Source of the DNA: Acetobacteraceae bacterium
Lineage (GTDB): Bacteria > Pseudomonadota > Alphaproteobacteria > Acetobacterales > Acetobacteraceae
Direction of reading: 5' to 3'
Length of the DNA: 64,000 nucleotides
Assembly: GCA_947371015.1 (NCBI GenBank)
Contig: CANBNK010000010.1
Coordinates: 1-64,000, forward strand
Positions 7,521-18,000 of the stretch are shown piece by piece; positions within the stretch are counted from its first letter, which is position 1; each line of letters starts with the position of its first letter. Under the pieces are notes generated by a model. The model did no database searches and was not told where the DNA came from. It was given only the letters and a program-made list of their open reading frames with translations. A program made the translations under genes and the position numbers.

Positions 7521-8167
7521 CGCAGGAAGTTGCCGAGGATGCGCAGTCCCACCGTCTGGCTCTTTTCCACATGGAACTGCGTGCCGGCGACGTTCCCGCG
7601 CCCGACAATCGCCACCACCGGCCCACCATAGTCGGCGGTCGCCAGCGTCTCCTCGGCCAGGCCACCGGCCAGCGCATAGGAATGCACGAAGTAGCCGTAC
7701 TCGCCCGGCGCGATACCCGCCAGCAGGGCATGGCCCGGCGTGAAGTCCAGGCTGTTCCAACCCATCTGCGGCAAGGGCAGCGCGCTGCCATCCGCCGCCC
7801 GCGGGTCCATCGGCGCGATCTCACCCTTGATCCAGCCGAGGCCGGGGGTCACGCCATGCTCCAGCCCGCGCTCCGCCATCACCTGCATGCCGACGCAGAT
7901 GCCCAGCAGCGGCGTCCCGCCGGCCACGCGCTTCTCCAGCGCCGCGACCATGCCCGGCAGCGCCGTCAGCCCGGCCCAGCAGGCGGCAAAGGCGCCCTGG
8001 CCCGGCAGCACAATCCTGTCCGATGCCAGCACCTCGGCCGCATCCCGGGTGATGAAGGCGTCGATCGCCATCCCGCCATCCGCCGCCGCCCGGTCCAGCG
8101 CCCGCAGCACGCTGGCCAGGTTGCCCGAACCGGGATCGACCACGGCGATCTTCTGCGGGGCGCTCAT
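7508..8167 (-). CDS. hisH: Imidazole glycerol phosphate synthase, glutaminase subunit
   Basis: 219 residues; class I glutamine amidotransferase that feeds ammonia to HisF. Nucleophile Cys in LLGICVGMQVM, the HisH-typical YGYFVHSY segment, and catalytic His/Glu in GTQFHVEKSQ. N-terminus IAVVDPGSGNLASV is the family pattern. The ATG at 8167 overlaps the stop of the DUF2628 gene (ATGA), indicating translational coupling; the reading up to 8239 is not needed. Confidence 0.97.
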   Translation of the reverse strand: MSAPQKIAVVDPGSGNLASVLRALDRAAADGGMAIDAFITRDAAEVLASDRIVLPGQGAFAACWAGLTALPGMVAALEKRVAGGTPLLGICVGMQVMAERGLEHGVTPGLGWIKGEIAPMDPRAADGSALPLPQMGWNSLDFTPGHALLAGIAPGEYGYFVHSYALAGGLAEETLATADYGGPVVAIVGRGNVAGTQFHVEKSQTVGLRILGNFLRWAP

Positions 8168-8508
8168 GCCGCGGCATCCAGCAGGCGTTGCGTCGCGGCC
8201 TCGGCATCCGCTGCCGCCACCACGCCCGCCACGGCCCAACCTTGCCGCGCCAGCGCCCAGCGCCGGATGTCCTCGGCCTCAAAGGCGAAGACCAGCTGCA
8301 ACCCCGCCGCCGCCCAGGGGCTGAGCAGCCCCAGTAACGCGCTGGCCACGAACAGCACCGCCGCCGGCCACCACAGCCGGTGCGCCAGCAGCCACAGCGG
8401 CCCGAACAGCAACGCGGCCCAGCTGAAACCTTCCGGCACCAGCAATGGCATCGCCGGCCCCGCCGAGGCGCTCTCCGCGGGGGGGGTATGAACGGTGAAG
8501 ACCCGCAT
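8164..8508 (-). CDS. DUF2628 small membrane protein
   Basis: 114 residues; RVFTVHTPP at the start and FSWAALLFGPLWLLAHRLWW, then a second hydrophobic helix, match the DUF2628 pattern. The C-terminal half contains EAEDIRRWALARQGW. The stop/start overlaps with hisB (TGATG at 8508) and hisH (ATGA) place it firmly in the his operon. Function unknown; the hisB-DUF2628-hisH order suggests co-expression rather than a known role in histidine synthesis. Confidence 0.85.
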   Translation of the reverse strand: MRVFTVHTPPAESASAGPAMPLLVPEGFSWAALLFGPLWLLAHRLWWPAAVLFVASALLGLLSPWAAAGLQLVFAFEAEDIRRWALARQGWAVAGVVAAADAEAATQRLLDAAA

Positions 8509-9116
8509 CAGGCCTCCAGCACGCCCTTGGTGGAGGGCACCGCATCCGGCGCCCTGGGGTCCAGCTCCAGCGCCATGCGCAGCGCGCGGGCCAGCGCCTT
8601 GAAGCAGGCCTCCGCGATGTGATGCGCGTTGGTGCCGGCCTTCAGCGTCACATGCAGCGTCAGGCCCGCGTTGAAGGCGAAAGCCCGGAAGAACTCCTCG
8701 AACAGCTCGGTATCCATCTCGCCGACCTTCGGGCGCTCGATCGGCACGCTCCACGCCAGGAAGGGCCGGCCGGAGATATCCAGCGCCGCCTCGGCCAAGG
8801 CCTCGTCCATCGGGATCATGGCGTGGCCGTAGCGCCGGATACCGCGCTTGTCGCCCAGCGCCTGGCGTAGCGCCTGGCCCAGCACGATGCCGACATCCTC
8901 GGTGGTGTGGTGAAAATCGATATGCAGGTCGCCCACCGCCTTGACCGTCAGGTCCAGCATGGCGTGTTTTGCCAGCGCGGTGAGCATGTGGTCGAGAAAC
9001 CCGATGCCCGTGGCGATGCTGCTGCGCCCGGTGCCGTCCAGCACCATGGTCGCCTGGATATCGGTCTCGGCCGTGGTCCGGGAAACCTCGGCACGGCGGG
9101 GGATCAGGGCCTGCAT
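8508..9116 (-). CDS. hisB: Imidazoleglycerol-phosphate dehydratase
   Basis: 202 residues, the monofunctional form without the phosphatase domain. Metal-binding His clusters [21 protein letters not shown] and [17 protein letters not shown] are all present. Catalyses IGP to imidazole acetol phosphate. The ATG at 9116 is chosen because the family N-terminus ([14 protein letters not shown]) follows directly; longer readings are non-family. First gene of the minus-strand his operon, divergent from hslV across a 169-base GC-rich gap where their promoters should lie. Confidence 0.97.
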   Translation of the reverse strand: MQALIPRRAEVSRTTAETDIQATMVLDGTGRSSIATGIGFLDHMLTALAKHAMLDLTVKAVGDLHIDFHHTTEDVGIVLGQALRQALGDKRGIRRYGHAMIPMDEALAEAALDISGRPFLAWSVPIERPKVGEMDTELFEEFFRAFAFNAGLTLHVTLKAGTNAHHIAEACFKALARALRMALELDPRAPDAVPSTKGVLEA

Positions 9117-9285
9117 GCGGGGTGAGATACGCCTGCGGCCCCCGCTTCGCCAGCCCTGTTGCGGCATCCGGCCTGCCGGCCCCCTGCGGCTGCCCGCAAC
9201 CCCGCCCGGCCCGCGGCAACCCCGCCATCCGGCGGCCCCCAGGCCCCCGTTGCCGCCGGCCGCGGAAAGCCCCACATCCCCAACC

Positions 9286-9849
9286 ATGAACACGACCCCA
9301 CACGACCCGCTCGGCTGGCACGGCACCACCATCCTCTGCGTCCGCCGCGGCAACCAGGTCTGCATGGCCGGAGACGGCCAGGTTTCCCTCGGCCAGACCG
9401 TGGTCAAGGGCAATGCCCGCAAGGTCCGCCGCATCGCGCAAGGCAAGGTGCTGGCCGGTTTCGCCGGCGCCACCGCGGATGCTTTTACGCTATTGGAACG
9501 CCTGGAAACCAAGCTGGAGCGCTTCCCGGACCAGTTGGAACGCGCCTGCGTCGAGCTGGCCAAGGATTGGCGGACGGACCGCTATCTGCGCCGCCTGGAA
9601 GCCCTGCTGGCCGTGGCCGATGGCAAGCGCAGCCTGCTGCTGACCGGCCAGGGCGACGTGCTGGAACCGGAGGACGCCGTCATCGGCATCGGCTCCGGCG
9701 GCAACTATGCCCTGGCCGCCGGCCGCGCCCTGCTGGCGGTAGATGGCCTGACCGCCGAGGAGATCTGCCGCCGCAGCATGAAGATCGCCAGCGAGATCTG
9801 CGTCTATACCAACGGCAACGCCATCTTCGAAACCCTGGAATCTGTCTGA
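9286..9849 (+). CDS. hslV: ATP-dependent protease HslUV, peptidase subunit
   Basis: 187 residues. The catalytic Thr is the first of [14 protein letters not shown]; the 13 residues ahead ([13 protein letters not shown]) form a short propeptide, as in other alphaproteobacterial HslV, whereas E. coli has only Met. [24 protein letters not shown] is the family signature. HslV dodecamers are capped by HslU to degrade misfolded cytoplasmic proteins. The stop overlaps the hslU start (TGATG). Confidence 0.97.
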   Translation: MNTTPHDPLGWHGTTILCVRRGNQVCMAGDGQVSLGQTVVKGNARKVRRIAQGKVLAGFAGATADAFTLLERLETKLERFPDQLERACVELAKDWRTDRYLRRLEALLAVADGKRSLLLTGQGDVLEPEDAVIGIGSGGNYALAAGRALLAVDGLTAEEICRRSMKIASEICVYTNGNAIFETLESV

Positions 9850-11168
9850 TGGAAGCCGTGAACCTGAGCCCGCGCGAGATCGTCTCGGAGCTGGACCGCT
9901 ACATCGTCGGCCAGAACGACGCCAAGCGCGCCGTCGCCATCGCCCTGCGCAACCGCTGGCGCCGCCAGCAACTGCCGGCCGGCATCCGCGAGGAAGTGGT
10001 GCCGAAGAACATCCTGATGATCGGCCCCACCGGCTGCGGCAAGACCGAGATTGCCCGCCGCCTGGCCCGCCTGGCCAATGCCCCCTTCCTGAAGGTGGAG
10101 GCCACCAAGTTCACCGAGGTCGGCTATGTCGGCCGCGACGTGGATTCCATCATCCGCGACCTGGTCGAGGTCAGCATCACCCAGATGCGCGAGACCGCCC
10201 GCAAGACCGTCCAGGCCAAGGCGGAATTGGCGGCCGAGGAACGCCTGCTGACCGCCCTGGTCGGCGAGGGGGCCAGCGGCGAGACCCGCATGAAGTTCCG
10301 GAAAATGCTGCGCGAAGGCCAGCTTGAGGCCCGCGAGGTCGAGGTCCAACTCGCCGACGCCACCGGCGGCATGCCCATCGGCATGATGGACATGCCCGGC
10401 CAGCCGCCGCAGATGCAGAACATGCAGGAGGCACTGGCAAAAATGTTCGGTGGCCGGCAGAAGGCCCGCAAGATGCACGTCGCCGAGGCCCGCATAGCGC
10501 TGACCAAGGACGAAGCCGACAAGCTGCTGGACGCCGAGGCGCTGACCCGCGACGCCATCGCCAATGTGGAAAACAACGGCATCGTCTTCCTGGACGAAAT
10601 CGACAAGGTCTGCGCCCGCACGTCGGAGGGCGGTTTTCGCGGTGGCGACGTCTCCCGCGAAGGCGTGCAGCGCGACCTGCTGCCGCTGATCGAGGGCACC
10701 ACCGTCACCACCAAGCACGGCCCGGTGAAGACCGACCACATCCTGTTCATCGCCAGTGGCGCCTTCCACATGGCCAAGCCTTCGGACCTGCTGCCGGAAT
10801 TGCAGGGCCGCCTGCCGATCCGTGTCGAACTCCAGGCGCTGACGCGCGAGGACATGCGCCGCATCCTGACCGAACCCGAGAACAGCCTGGTCAAGCAATA
10901 CGTGGCGCTGCTGGGCACCGAGGGCGTGACGCTGGACATCACCGCCGAAGCGGTCGATGCCATCGCCGACCTGGCCACCGACATCAACGCCCGTGTCGAA
11001 AACATCGGCGCCCGGCGGCTGGCGACGGTGCTGGAGAGGTTGCTCGAAGAAATCAGCTTCACCGCCAGCGACAAGTCCGGCGAAAGCGTGCGGGTGGATG
11101 CCGGCACGGTGCGCGACAAGGTGGCGCCGCTGGCCGCCAGCGCGGATCTCAGCCGGTATATTCTATGA
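9849..11168 (+). CDS. hslU: ATP-dependent protease HslUV, AAA+ ATPase subunit
   Basis: 439 residues, full length. N-terminus [34 protein letters not shown], Walker A GPTGCGKT, Walker B VFLDEIDK, then the HslU-typical [26 protein letters not shown], and a C-terminus ending RYIL, which inserts into HslV. The I-domain between Walker A and B includes a Met/Pro-rich stretch ([15 protein letters not shown]). Coupled to hslV and, by ATGA, to the next gene. Confidence 0.98.
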   Translation: MEAVNLSPREIVSELDRYIVGQNDAKRAVAIALRNRWRRQQLPAGIREEVVPKNILMIGPTGCGKTEIARRLARLANAPFLKVEATKFTEVGYVGRDVDSIIRDLVEVSITQMRETARKTVQAKAELAAEERLLTALVGEGASGETRMKFRKMLREGQLEAREVEVQLADATGGMPIGMMDMPGQPPQMQNMQEALAKMFGGRQKARKMHVAEARIALTKDEADKLLDAEALTRDAIANVENNGIVFLDEIDKVCARTSEGGFRGGDVSREGVQRDLLPLIEGTTVTTKHGPVKTDHILFIASGAFHMAKPSDLLPELQGRLPIRVELQALTREDMRRILTEPENSLVKQYVALLGTEGVTLDITAEAVDAIADLATDINARVENIGARRLATVLERLLEEISFTASDKSGESVRVDAGTVRDKVAPLAASADLSRYIL

Positions 11169-11974
11169 GCCTGACCACGACGGTGGCGCTGCCCGCCCAG
11201 GCCCTGGCCGAGCTGCACGCCGCCGCCCGCGTGCTGGAGCATTCCTCCTTCGCCCTGCGCCTGGCCAGCATGGTGGGCCAATCGGTGGAGGCGCTGAAGC
11301 GCGCCCTGCCCAAGCCCATCGAAAACGCATTGGACAGTGCCGTTCGCCGCGCACTGGAAACCGCGATGAAGGCCGCGCTGAAGCTCGACCCCGGCGCCAG
11401 CGCCTCGCGCTGGCTGCATCGCGGGCTGATGGCAGCGTCGGGCATCGCCGGCGGTGCCTTCGGCCTGCCCGGCACACTCGTGGAGCTGCCGGTCTCCACC
11501 ACGCTGCTGCTGCGCCAGATCGCCGCCATTGCCGCCGAACAGGGGGAGGACCTCTCCGACCCCGCCAGCCAGGCCGAATGCCTCAAGGTCTTTGCGCTGG
11601 GCGGCGACAGCCCTGCCGATGACGAGGCCGAGGCTGGCTACTTCGCCGTGCGCCTGGCCTTGGCGGAAACCCTGAAGGGCGTGGTCGGCCGCAACCTGCT
11701 GGGCATGCTGCCGGGCTTCCTCGGCGCGGTGGCCGCGCGCTTCGGCGCGCCGGTGGCGGTGAAGCTCTCGGCCCAGGCCATGCCGGTGGTGGGGGCAGCC
11801 GCCGGCGCCGCGGTCAACCTGGCCTTCCTGGAGCATTTTCGCGGTATCGCCCAGGCCCACTTCACCGTGCGCCGGCTGGAACGCGCCCACGGCGCCGTTC
11901 TGGTCCGGGCCAGTTGGCCCCGCCTGAATCCAGAAGCAGGTGCCAGCCCACACGGCGTTGGGGCAGGAAGGTAG
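11165..11974 (+). CDS. EcsC family protein
   Basis: 269 residues with the EcsC pattern: [52 protein letters not shown], then CLKVFALGG and a C-terminal membrane-associated helical region ([27 protein letters not shown]). The molecular function of the family is not established. The ATG overlaps the hslU stop, so it is co-translated with the protease. The final ~20 residues are non-conserved in character. Confidence 0.85.
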   Translation: MSLTTTVALPAQALAELHAAARVLEHSSFALRLASMVGQSVEALKRALPKPIENALDSAVRRALETAMKAALKLDPGASASRWLHRGLMAASGIAGGAFGLPGTLVELPVSTTLLLRQIAAIAAEQGEDLSDPASQAECLKVFALGGDSPADDEAEAGYFAVRLALAETLKGVVGRNLLGMLPGFLGAVAARFGAPVAVKLSAQAMPVVGAAAGAAVNLAFLEHFRGIAQAHFTVRRLERAHGAVLVRASWPRLNPEAGASPHGVGAGR

Positions 11975-12001
11975 AACCCTACTACCCCTCGCCTCCAGCC
12001 G

Positions 12002-12637
12002 TCAGGAAATCGGGCGGCGCGCCGGGCGGCGAATCGGCTCCGGCGCCACCGGCTCGGGCGGCGGCGCAGGCCGGGCTTGAAGCAAGGCGCTGGTCAGCTG
12101 CTGGTCGCTGGCTATCTGCTGCAATAGCCCGGCCAGCGCGCCCTGCAAGGCGATCTGTGCCGCCGTCGCGTTCATCAGAACCTGGCCGGTCAGGGGGTGG
12201 TTGGCGCTGTAGACGCGGCCATAGAGGCTGCGCCCATCCGCTCCTTGCACCTGCAGCGAGGCGGTGACCTGGGCATTCGCGGTGGCCGACCAGAAGCCAA
12301 GGTCGAACATGTTATAGAATCGAGTTACCTCGATCCGGACAGTGGCATTGGCGCCCGGGCCGAAGCCCTGGCCGCCGAGGATTTCCGCCACCCCGGCACG
12401 GATTTCCGCGATAACATCGTTCTCGGCCGTAATGTCGGCGGCACGCATGCCGTAGCCGTTCTTCTTGTGGCTGATCTCCCGCTCCTGGCGGGCATCGGCG
12501 GCGACAACCGTGACCAGCACGCCGGCGGCTTGTGGCACCATCGCCACAGGCACGGCCTGCCGGCGGATCACGACGCTGTCCGGCGTCCAGGCGCATCCGG
12601 CAGTCAGCAGTAACAAGACGAATGATATCGCGCGCAT
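12002..12637 (-). CDS. YajG-like lipoprotein
   Basis: 211 residues. A signal peptide with lipobox LLLLTAGC (Cys at 15) marks a lipoprotein. The core VVAADARQEREISHKKNGYGMRAADITAENDV and the periodic C-terminal region resemble the YajG family. A Pro/Arg-rich tail ends the protein. Downstream of feoB on the same strand, 59 bases away, but a small hairpin (12650-12668) lies between, so they may be separate units. Function unknown. Confidence 0.75.
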   Translation of the reverse strand: MRAISFVLLLLTAGCAWTPDSVVIRRQAVPVAMVPQAAGVLVTVVAADARQEREISHKKNGYGMRAADITAENDVIAEIRAGVAEILGGQGFGPGANATVRIEVTRFYNMFDLGFWSATANAQVTASLQVQGADGRSLYGRVYSANHPLTGQVLMNATAAQIALQGALAGLLQQIASDQQLTSALLQARPAPPPEPVAPEPIRRPARRPIS

Positions 12638-12649
12638 CGGTATGTATTC

Positions 12650-12668
12650 CTGATTATTCTTTAATCAG
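12650..12668 (-). terminator. AT-rich hairpin between feoB and the YajG-like gene
   Basis: Arms CTGATTA/TAATCAG with a 5-nt loop, in an unusually AT-rich patch. It may end feoB transcription or be part of the promoter of the next gene; no T-run confirms either. Confidence 0.35.
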
Positions 12669-12696
12669 AACATCAGCCATCAGCTTCGTCAACCTG

Positions 12697-14583
12697 CTAT
12701 CCCAACCCCAGCAGCACGGCCCCCTGATAGGTCACAAACGCCGCCGCATAGGCCAGCGCCAGCATGTAGCCGAACAGGAACCACATCCAGCCGAGGCTGC
12801 CGGTCTCCTTCCGCACCACCACCAGGGTGGAAGCGCATTGCGGCGCGAACACGTACCAGGCCAGCAAGGCCAGCGCGGTGGCCAGGCTCCACTTGCCGGC
12901 CAAGGCGGCGCCCAGTTCCTCCGGCGCCTCATCGGCATTCTCGATGGCATAGACGGTGCCGAGCGAGGCCACCGCCACCTCCCGCGCCGCCATGCCGGGG
13001 ATCAGCGCCACGCCGATCTGCCAGTTGAAGCCGATCGGGGCGATGATCGGCTCCAACGCATGGCCGATCTTCGCCGCCAGGCTGTACTCGATGGCCGGCT
13101 GGGTCGCGCCCTCGGGCGGCCGCGGCACGCTGGCCAGCACCCAGATCACGCACATCATGGCCAGGATAGTCGTGCCGGCGCGCTTCAGGAAGATGATGCC
13201 GCGCTGGTACAGCCCCATCAGCACGTTGCGCGCATCCGGCCGCTTGTAGTCCGGCAGTTCCAGCATGAAGGGCTCTGGCGGGGCCCCCTGAAACACGAAT
13301 TTCTTCAGCAGGAAGGAGACGCCCAGCGCCGAGGCGATGCCCGCGGTGTACAGCCCGAACATCACCAGCCCCTGCAGGCTGAACACCCCGCCCACGCTGC
13401 GGTCCGGGATGAAGGCCCCGATGATCAGCGTGTACACGGGTATCCGCGCCGAACAGGTCATCAGCGGCGCCACCAGTATCGTCGCCAGCCGGTCCCGCCG
13501 GCTGTCGATGACGCGCGTGCTCATGATGCCAGGAATGGCGCAGGCAAAGCTGGACAGCAGCGGGATGAAGGCGCGCCCATGCAGCCCCGCCCCGCCCATG
13601 ATCTTGTCCATCAGGAAGGCTGCCCGGCTCATGTAGCCGAAGTCTTCCAGCAGCAGGATGAACAGGAACAGCACGAGGATCTGCGGCAGGAACACCAGCA
13701 CGGAACCGACGCCCGCGATCAACCCATTCTGGATGAAGCTCAGCAGCAGCCCCGCCGGCACCAGCGTGCCGACCCACACGCCCAGCGCATCGAACCCGGC
13801 CTTGATCAGCTCCATCGCCGGCGCCGCCCAGGTGAACACCGCCTGGAACATCAGGAACAGCACCGCCAGGAGGATGGCCAGCCCGGCCACGGGGTGCAGC
13901 AGCACCTTGTCCAGCCTGGCGGTTACCGTGTCCGGTGCCTCCGGGTGCTGCACGCTGGCGCGCAGAATCCGGTCAGCCTCCTTCTGCAGGCGGCGCACGC
14001 CAGCGGCATCCGGCTCGCTCCAACCCTCGGCGGCGTGCGGCACGCGGGGCGCGGCCAGCGCCGCATCCACCTTGTCCAGCAGCGCCGCGGTACCGCCGCG
14101 GCGTACGGCCACCGAGGTCACTACCGGCACCCCCAGCTCCGCCTCCATGCGCGCGACATCAATCACCATGCCGCGATGGCGAGCGATGTCGAACATGTTC
14201 AGCGCGAAGACCATGGGCTGCCCGGTGCGCTTGATCTCCAGCACCAAGCGAAGGCACAGGCGCAGGTTGGTGGCATCGCCGACACAGACAAAAAGGTCCG
14301 GCGGCGTCTCGCCTTCCAGCCGGCCCAGCACGGCGTCGCGCGTCACCACCTCATCCGGGCTGCGGGCGCGCAGCGAATAGGTGCCGGGCAGGTCCAGCAG
14401 CTTCAGCAGGCGCCCGGCCGGCGTGGCCAGCGCGCCTTCCTTCCGCTCCACCGTCACGCCGGGGTAGTTGGCCACCTTCTGCCGGCTGCCGGTCAGCGCG
14501 TTGAACAGCGCGGTCTTGCCGCAGTTCGGCCGGCCCACCAGGGCCACGCGCAGCTCGCGCGCCAACGGCAGCACCTCGTTCAT
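12697..14583 (-). CDS. feoB: Ferrous iron transporter B
   Basis: 628 residues. N-terminal G-domain with G1 GRPNCGKT (17-24), G3 DLPG (64-67) and G4 NMFD (129-132), then the membrane domain with Gate motifs (SSFACAIPGIMSTRVI, DRLATILVAPLMTCSARIPVYTLII). Imports Fe(II) across the inner membrane. The ATG at 14583 lies 1 base after the feoA stop; the longer reading to 14637 is rejected. On the short side for FeoB but all core elements are present. No feoC is seen. Confidence 0.97.
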   Translation of the reverse strand: MNEVLPLARELRVALVGRPNCGKTALFNALTGSRQKVANYPGVTVERKEGALATPAGRLLKLLDLPGTYSLRARSPDEVVTRDAVLGRLEGETPPDLFVCVGDATNLRLCLRLVLEIKRTGQPMVFALNMFDIARHRGMVIDVARMEAELGVPVVTSVAVRRGGTAALLDKVDAALAAPRVPHAAEGWSEPDAAGVRRLQKEADRILRASVQHPEAPDTVTARLDKVLLHPVAGLAILLAVLFLMFQAVFTWAAPAMELIKAGFDALGVWVGTLVPAGLLLSFIQNGLIAGVGSVLVFLPQILVLFLFILLLEDFGYMSRAAFLMDKIMGGAGLHGRAFIPLLSSFACAIPGIMSTRVIDSRRDRLATILVAPLMTCSARIPVYTLIIGAFIPDRSVGGVFSLQGLVMFGLYTAGIASALGVSFLLKKFVFQGAPPEPFMLELPDYKRPDARNVLMGLYQRGIIFLKRAGTTILAMMCVIWVLASVPRPPEGATQPAIEYSLAAKIGHALEPIIAPIGFNWQIGVALIPGMAAREVAVASLGTVYAIENADEAPEELGAALAGKWSLATALALLAWYVFAPQCASTLVVVRKETGSLGWMWFLFGYMLALAYAAAFVTYQGAVLLGLG

Positions 14584-14584
14584 C

Positions 14585-14902
14585 TCAATCCGCCGCCTCG
14601 ACCAGGACGGCGGCGGCTTCCCGCCGGCGCAGCGCAATGGTCACGCCATCCACCCGAACAGCGATGGGGTCGCCGCCAAACAACCCCTGGTGCAACAGCT
14701 CCACCATGGCGCCCTCGACAAAGCCGAGCTCGACCAGTCGCCGCTCCAGTTCCTCGGGCGGCAGGCTGCCGGCAATCGGGTTCACCGCGCGGATGCGGCC
14801 ACGGAAGCCCAGGGCCGCGGCGCCAAGATGGCCGCAGGTCGGAACGGAAGCGGTCATGGATACCACCCCGAAGGGCGGCAGGCAGTCGGTGCTGGTGGAC
14901 AT
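14585..14902 (-). CDS. feoA: FeoA family protein
   Basis: 105 residues; SH3-like FeoA fold with LERRLVELGFVEGAMVELLHQGLFGGDPIAVRVDGVTIALRRREA. Small cytosolic partner needed for FeoB function. The first ~35 residues contain CGHLG and an extra segment. ATG at 14902 with GGAGGGG 7 bases upstream. Begins the feoAB operon; a possible iron-regulatory site lies upstream. Confidence 0.92.
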   Translation of the reverse strand: MSTSTDCLPPFGVVSMTASVPTCGHLGAAALGFRGRIRAVNPIAGSLPPEELERRLVELGFVEGAMVELLHQGLFGGDPIAVRVDGVTIALRRREAAAVLVEAAD

Positions 14903-14932
14903 AAGGCCCCTCCGGGGCGCGGTGCCCGGATG

Positions 14933-14960
14933 TTATTGCGAATGGCTTGCAGTTGCAAGC
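14933..14960 (-). promoter_or_regulatory. Possible Fur-type operator upstream of feoA
   Basis: An AT-richer stretch with repeated TTGC(G/A)A half-sites and an imperfect dyad lies 31-58 bases upstream of the feoA ATG, in otherwise GC-rich DNA. Fur/Irr control of feoAB is well known in general; assigning this site is inference. Confidence 0.35.
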
Positions 14961-15091
14961 TGACCCCCTTGGAAGCCCCTCAAGCTGGCCCCTGGCCACG
15001 TCCGCGGCAAGAGGAGTCCTGGCCAGTCCCGGAAATCCCGCTGGCCGGGCAGCGCCCCGCCGCCCGGCTGGGCGACGGGGCCGCCCAGCGG

Positions 15092-18000
15092 TCAGGCCCG
15101 ATGGGCTGCCCCGCCGGGCATCGGCGCCTGGCTGTCCGCGGTGCGGCCGAACAGGTCGATCATGGTCGGGAAGACCACCAGGATGAAGAAGGGCAGGATG
15201 ATGGTGCCGCCCACCACCACTACCGCCAGCGGCTTCTGCAAATCGCTGCCGATGCCGCTGGCCACCGCCGCCGGCAGCAGCCCGACCATGGCAGCCAGGC
15301 AGGTCATCATCACCGGCCGCATCCGGTCCACCCCCGCCTGGTCCAGCGCCAGGCGCCAGGGCATGCCGCCATCCTTCAGGTGGTGGAAGTGCGACAGCAG
15401 GATGATCCCCTCCATCACGGTAATGCCGAACAGTGCCAGGAAGCCGATGGCCGCGGGCACGCTGAAGTGCAGGTCCATCAAATCCAGCGCCGTCACCCCG
15501 CCGACGCAGGACAGCGGCAGCAGCCCGAAGATCAGCAGCGTGTCGCGCAGCGAGGAGAACTGCACGTAAAGCAGCACGGCAATGAGCGCGAGCGCGATGG
15601 GCACCACCACCTTCAGCCGGGCGATCGCGTCCTTCAGGTTGCGGAACTCGCCCACCCATTCCAGCCGATAGCCGGGCGGCAGCTGCACATTGGCATGGAC
15701 CCGGTCCTCGGCCTCCTGCACCGCGCTCTGCTGGTCCCGCCCGCGGACCGAGAACTTCACCGGCACGTAGCGCTGCGCGTCCTCCCGGTAGATGTAGCTG
15801 GCGCCGGTCATCAGGCGGATATCCGCCACGTCGCCCAGCGTCGCGCCGGAGGTGGCGTTGATGGGAATGCGCGCAATCGCCTCCCGCCCGATCCGGTAGG
15901 GCGCATCCAGCCGCACGCTTATGGGGAAGTTGCGGTCGCCGCCTTCCTCGTAGAGCCGCGCCGCCTCCTGGCCGCCGATGGCGGTCTGGATCACGCTGTT
16001 GATGTCCGCAACCTGCAGCCCGTAGCGCGCGGCGCGGGCACGGTCGATGCGGATGGACAAGGTCGGCTGGCCCAGGGTGCGGAAGGCCGCCAGGTCGGCG
16101 ATGCCCTCCACCTGCTCCATCTCGCGCCGCACCTGCTCGGCCAGCCGGGTCAGGATATCCAGCTCCGGCCCGATCACCTTCAGCGCATTGGCGCCCTTCA
16201 CGCCCGAAGCCGCCTCCTGCACGTTGTCCGAGATGTACTGGCTGAAGTTGAAGTCCACGCCCAGGAACTCGCGCTGCAACCTGGCCTGAATCAGGCTGAC
16301 CAGCTCGTCCTTGGTGGTGGCGCTGGTCCATTGGTCCATCGGCTTCAGCGGCACGAAGAACTCGGCATTGAAGAAGCCGGCGCTGTCGGTACCGTCATCC
16401 GGCCGGCCCTGCTGGCTGGTGATGGTGGTAACCTCGGGAAACTCCATCAGCGCGTCGCGCATCCGGTTGACGTAGCCATTGCCTTCTTCCAGCGAGATCG
16501 TCGCCGGCATGGTGGCGCGCATCCAGATGCTGCCTTCCTCCAGCGTCGGCAGGAACTCGCCGCCCAGCTTGCCGAACTGCAGCACCGCCAGCACCATCAG
16601 CACGCCGGAAATGCCGATGGTGCCCCAGCGGCGGCGGATCGCGTGGCCATACAGGTACTGGTGCGCCTGGCCCATGTACCGCACCATCGGCATGATCCTT
16701 TCCTTGGTGTGGTCGCTGAACAACGCCCCCGCCAGGGCTGGCGCCACGGTGAAGGTGGCGAACAGCGCGCCGCCGATGGCATAGGCATAGGTCTTGGCCA
16801 TCGGCCCGAAGATGCGGCCCTCGATACCGCCCATGGTGAACAGCGGGATGAAGGCGGCGACGATGATCAGCGCCGAGAAGAAGATCGCGGTGGAGACCTC
16901 GCCCGAGGCGCGCTGCACGATCAAGGGCACGCCGGACAACCCGCGCGTGGCCGCCGGCGGCGATTGCAGCCCGGAATGCCGCATGTGCAGGTGCCGGTAG
17001 ACGTTCTCCACCATGATCACGGTGGCATCCACCAGCAGCCCGAAGTCCAGGCTGCCCAACGACAGCAGGTTGGCGCTCTCGCCGCGCAGCAGCATGACCA
17101 CCACGGCGGTGAAGAAGGCGAAGGGAATGGTGGCGCCGACCACGATGGCGCCCCTCAGGTCGCCCAGGAACAGCCACTGGATGAACACCACCAGCAGAAT
17201 GCCCATGATGATGTTCTTGACCACATGGTGGGTGGTGACATCCACCAGCTCCTTGCGGTCGTAGATCGGCACGATCCGCACACCTGGCGGCAGCACGCCG
17301 CCGGCATTGATGGTGTCCACCTCCTCCCGTACCGCGGTGATGGTCGGCAGCGTCTGTTCGCCGCGGCGCATCAGCACCACGCCCATGACGATGTCGTCGT
17401 CCCGCTCCTGCCCCGCAATGCCCAGCCGCGGCAGGTTCGACACCTCCACCCGCGCGACGTCGGACAGCAGCACCGGCACACCGCTGCTGGCGGTCAGCAC
17501 CACGTTGCGCACGTCGTCCAGGCTGCGGATCAGGCCCACCCCCTGCACCACGGCGCTCTGCGGCCCGATATTGAGCAGGCCGGCGCCCACAGTGGCGTCG
17601 CCATTGCCGATGGCGCTCATCACGTCCGGCACGCCAAGGCCGAAGGCGACCAGCTTCGGCAGGTCGATGATGACATTGTAGGACTTGGTCGGGCCGCCAT
17701 AGGCAGTCACGTCGATGACGCCGGGCACCCGCTTGAAGCGGCGCTGCAGCACCCAGTCCTGCAGCACCCGCAGGTCGGTCAGCCCGAAGCCGGGCGGCCC
17801 AACGATGCGGTAGCGCAGAATCTCGCCGATCGGGCTCCACGGGCTGATCTGCGGCTGCACGCCGGCCGGCAGCCCGCTCAACTGGCCCAGCCGGTTCAGC
17901 ACCTGCTGCAATGATTGTTCGTAGTTGAACGCATAGGTGAACTGCACCGAGACCACGGAAAGCCCGAACAGGCTGGTTGACCTGATCTTCGACAGGTTGG

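Noticed and set aside
12532-14904. A 790-codon plus-strand open frame
   Set aside because: Antisense shadow of feoB and feoA.
14468-17914. A 1148-codon plus-strand open frame
   Set aside because: Antisense to feoB, feoA and the RND pump; His/Gln/Arg-rich nonsense composition.
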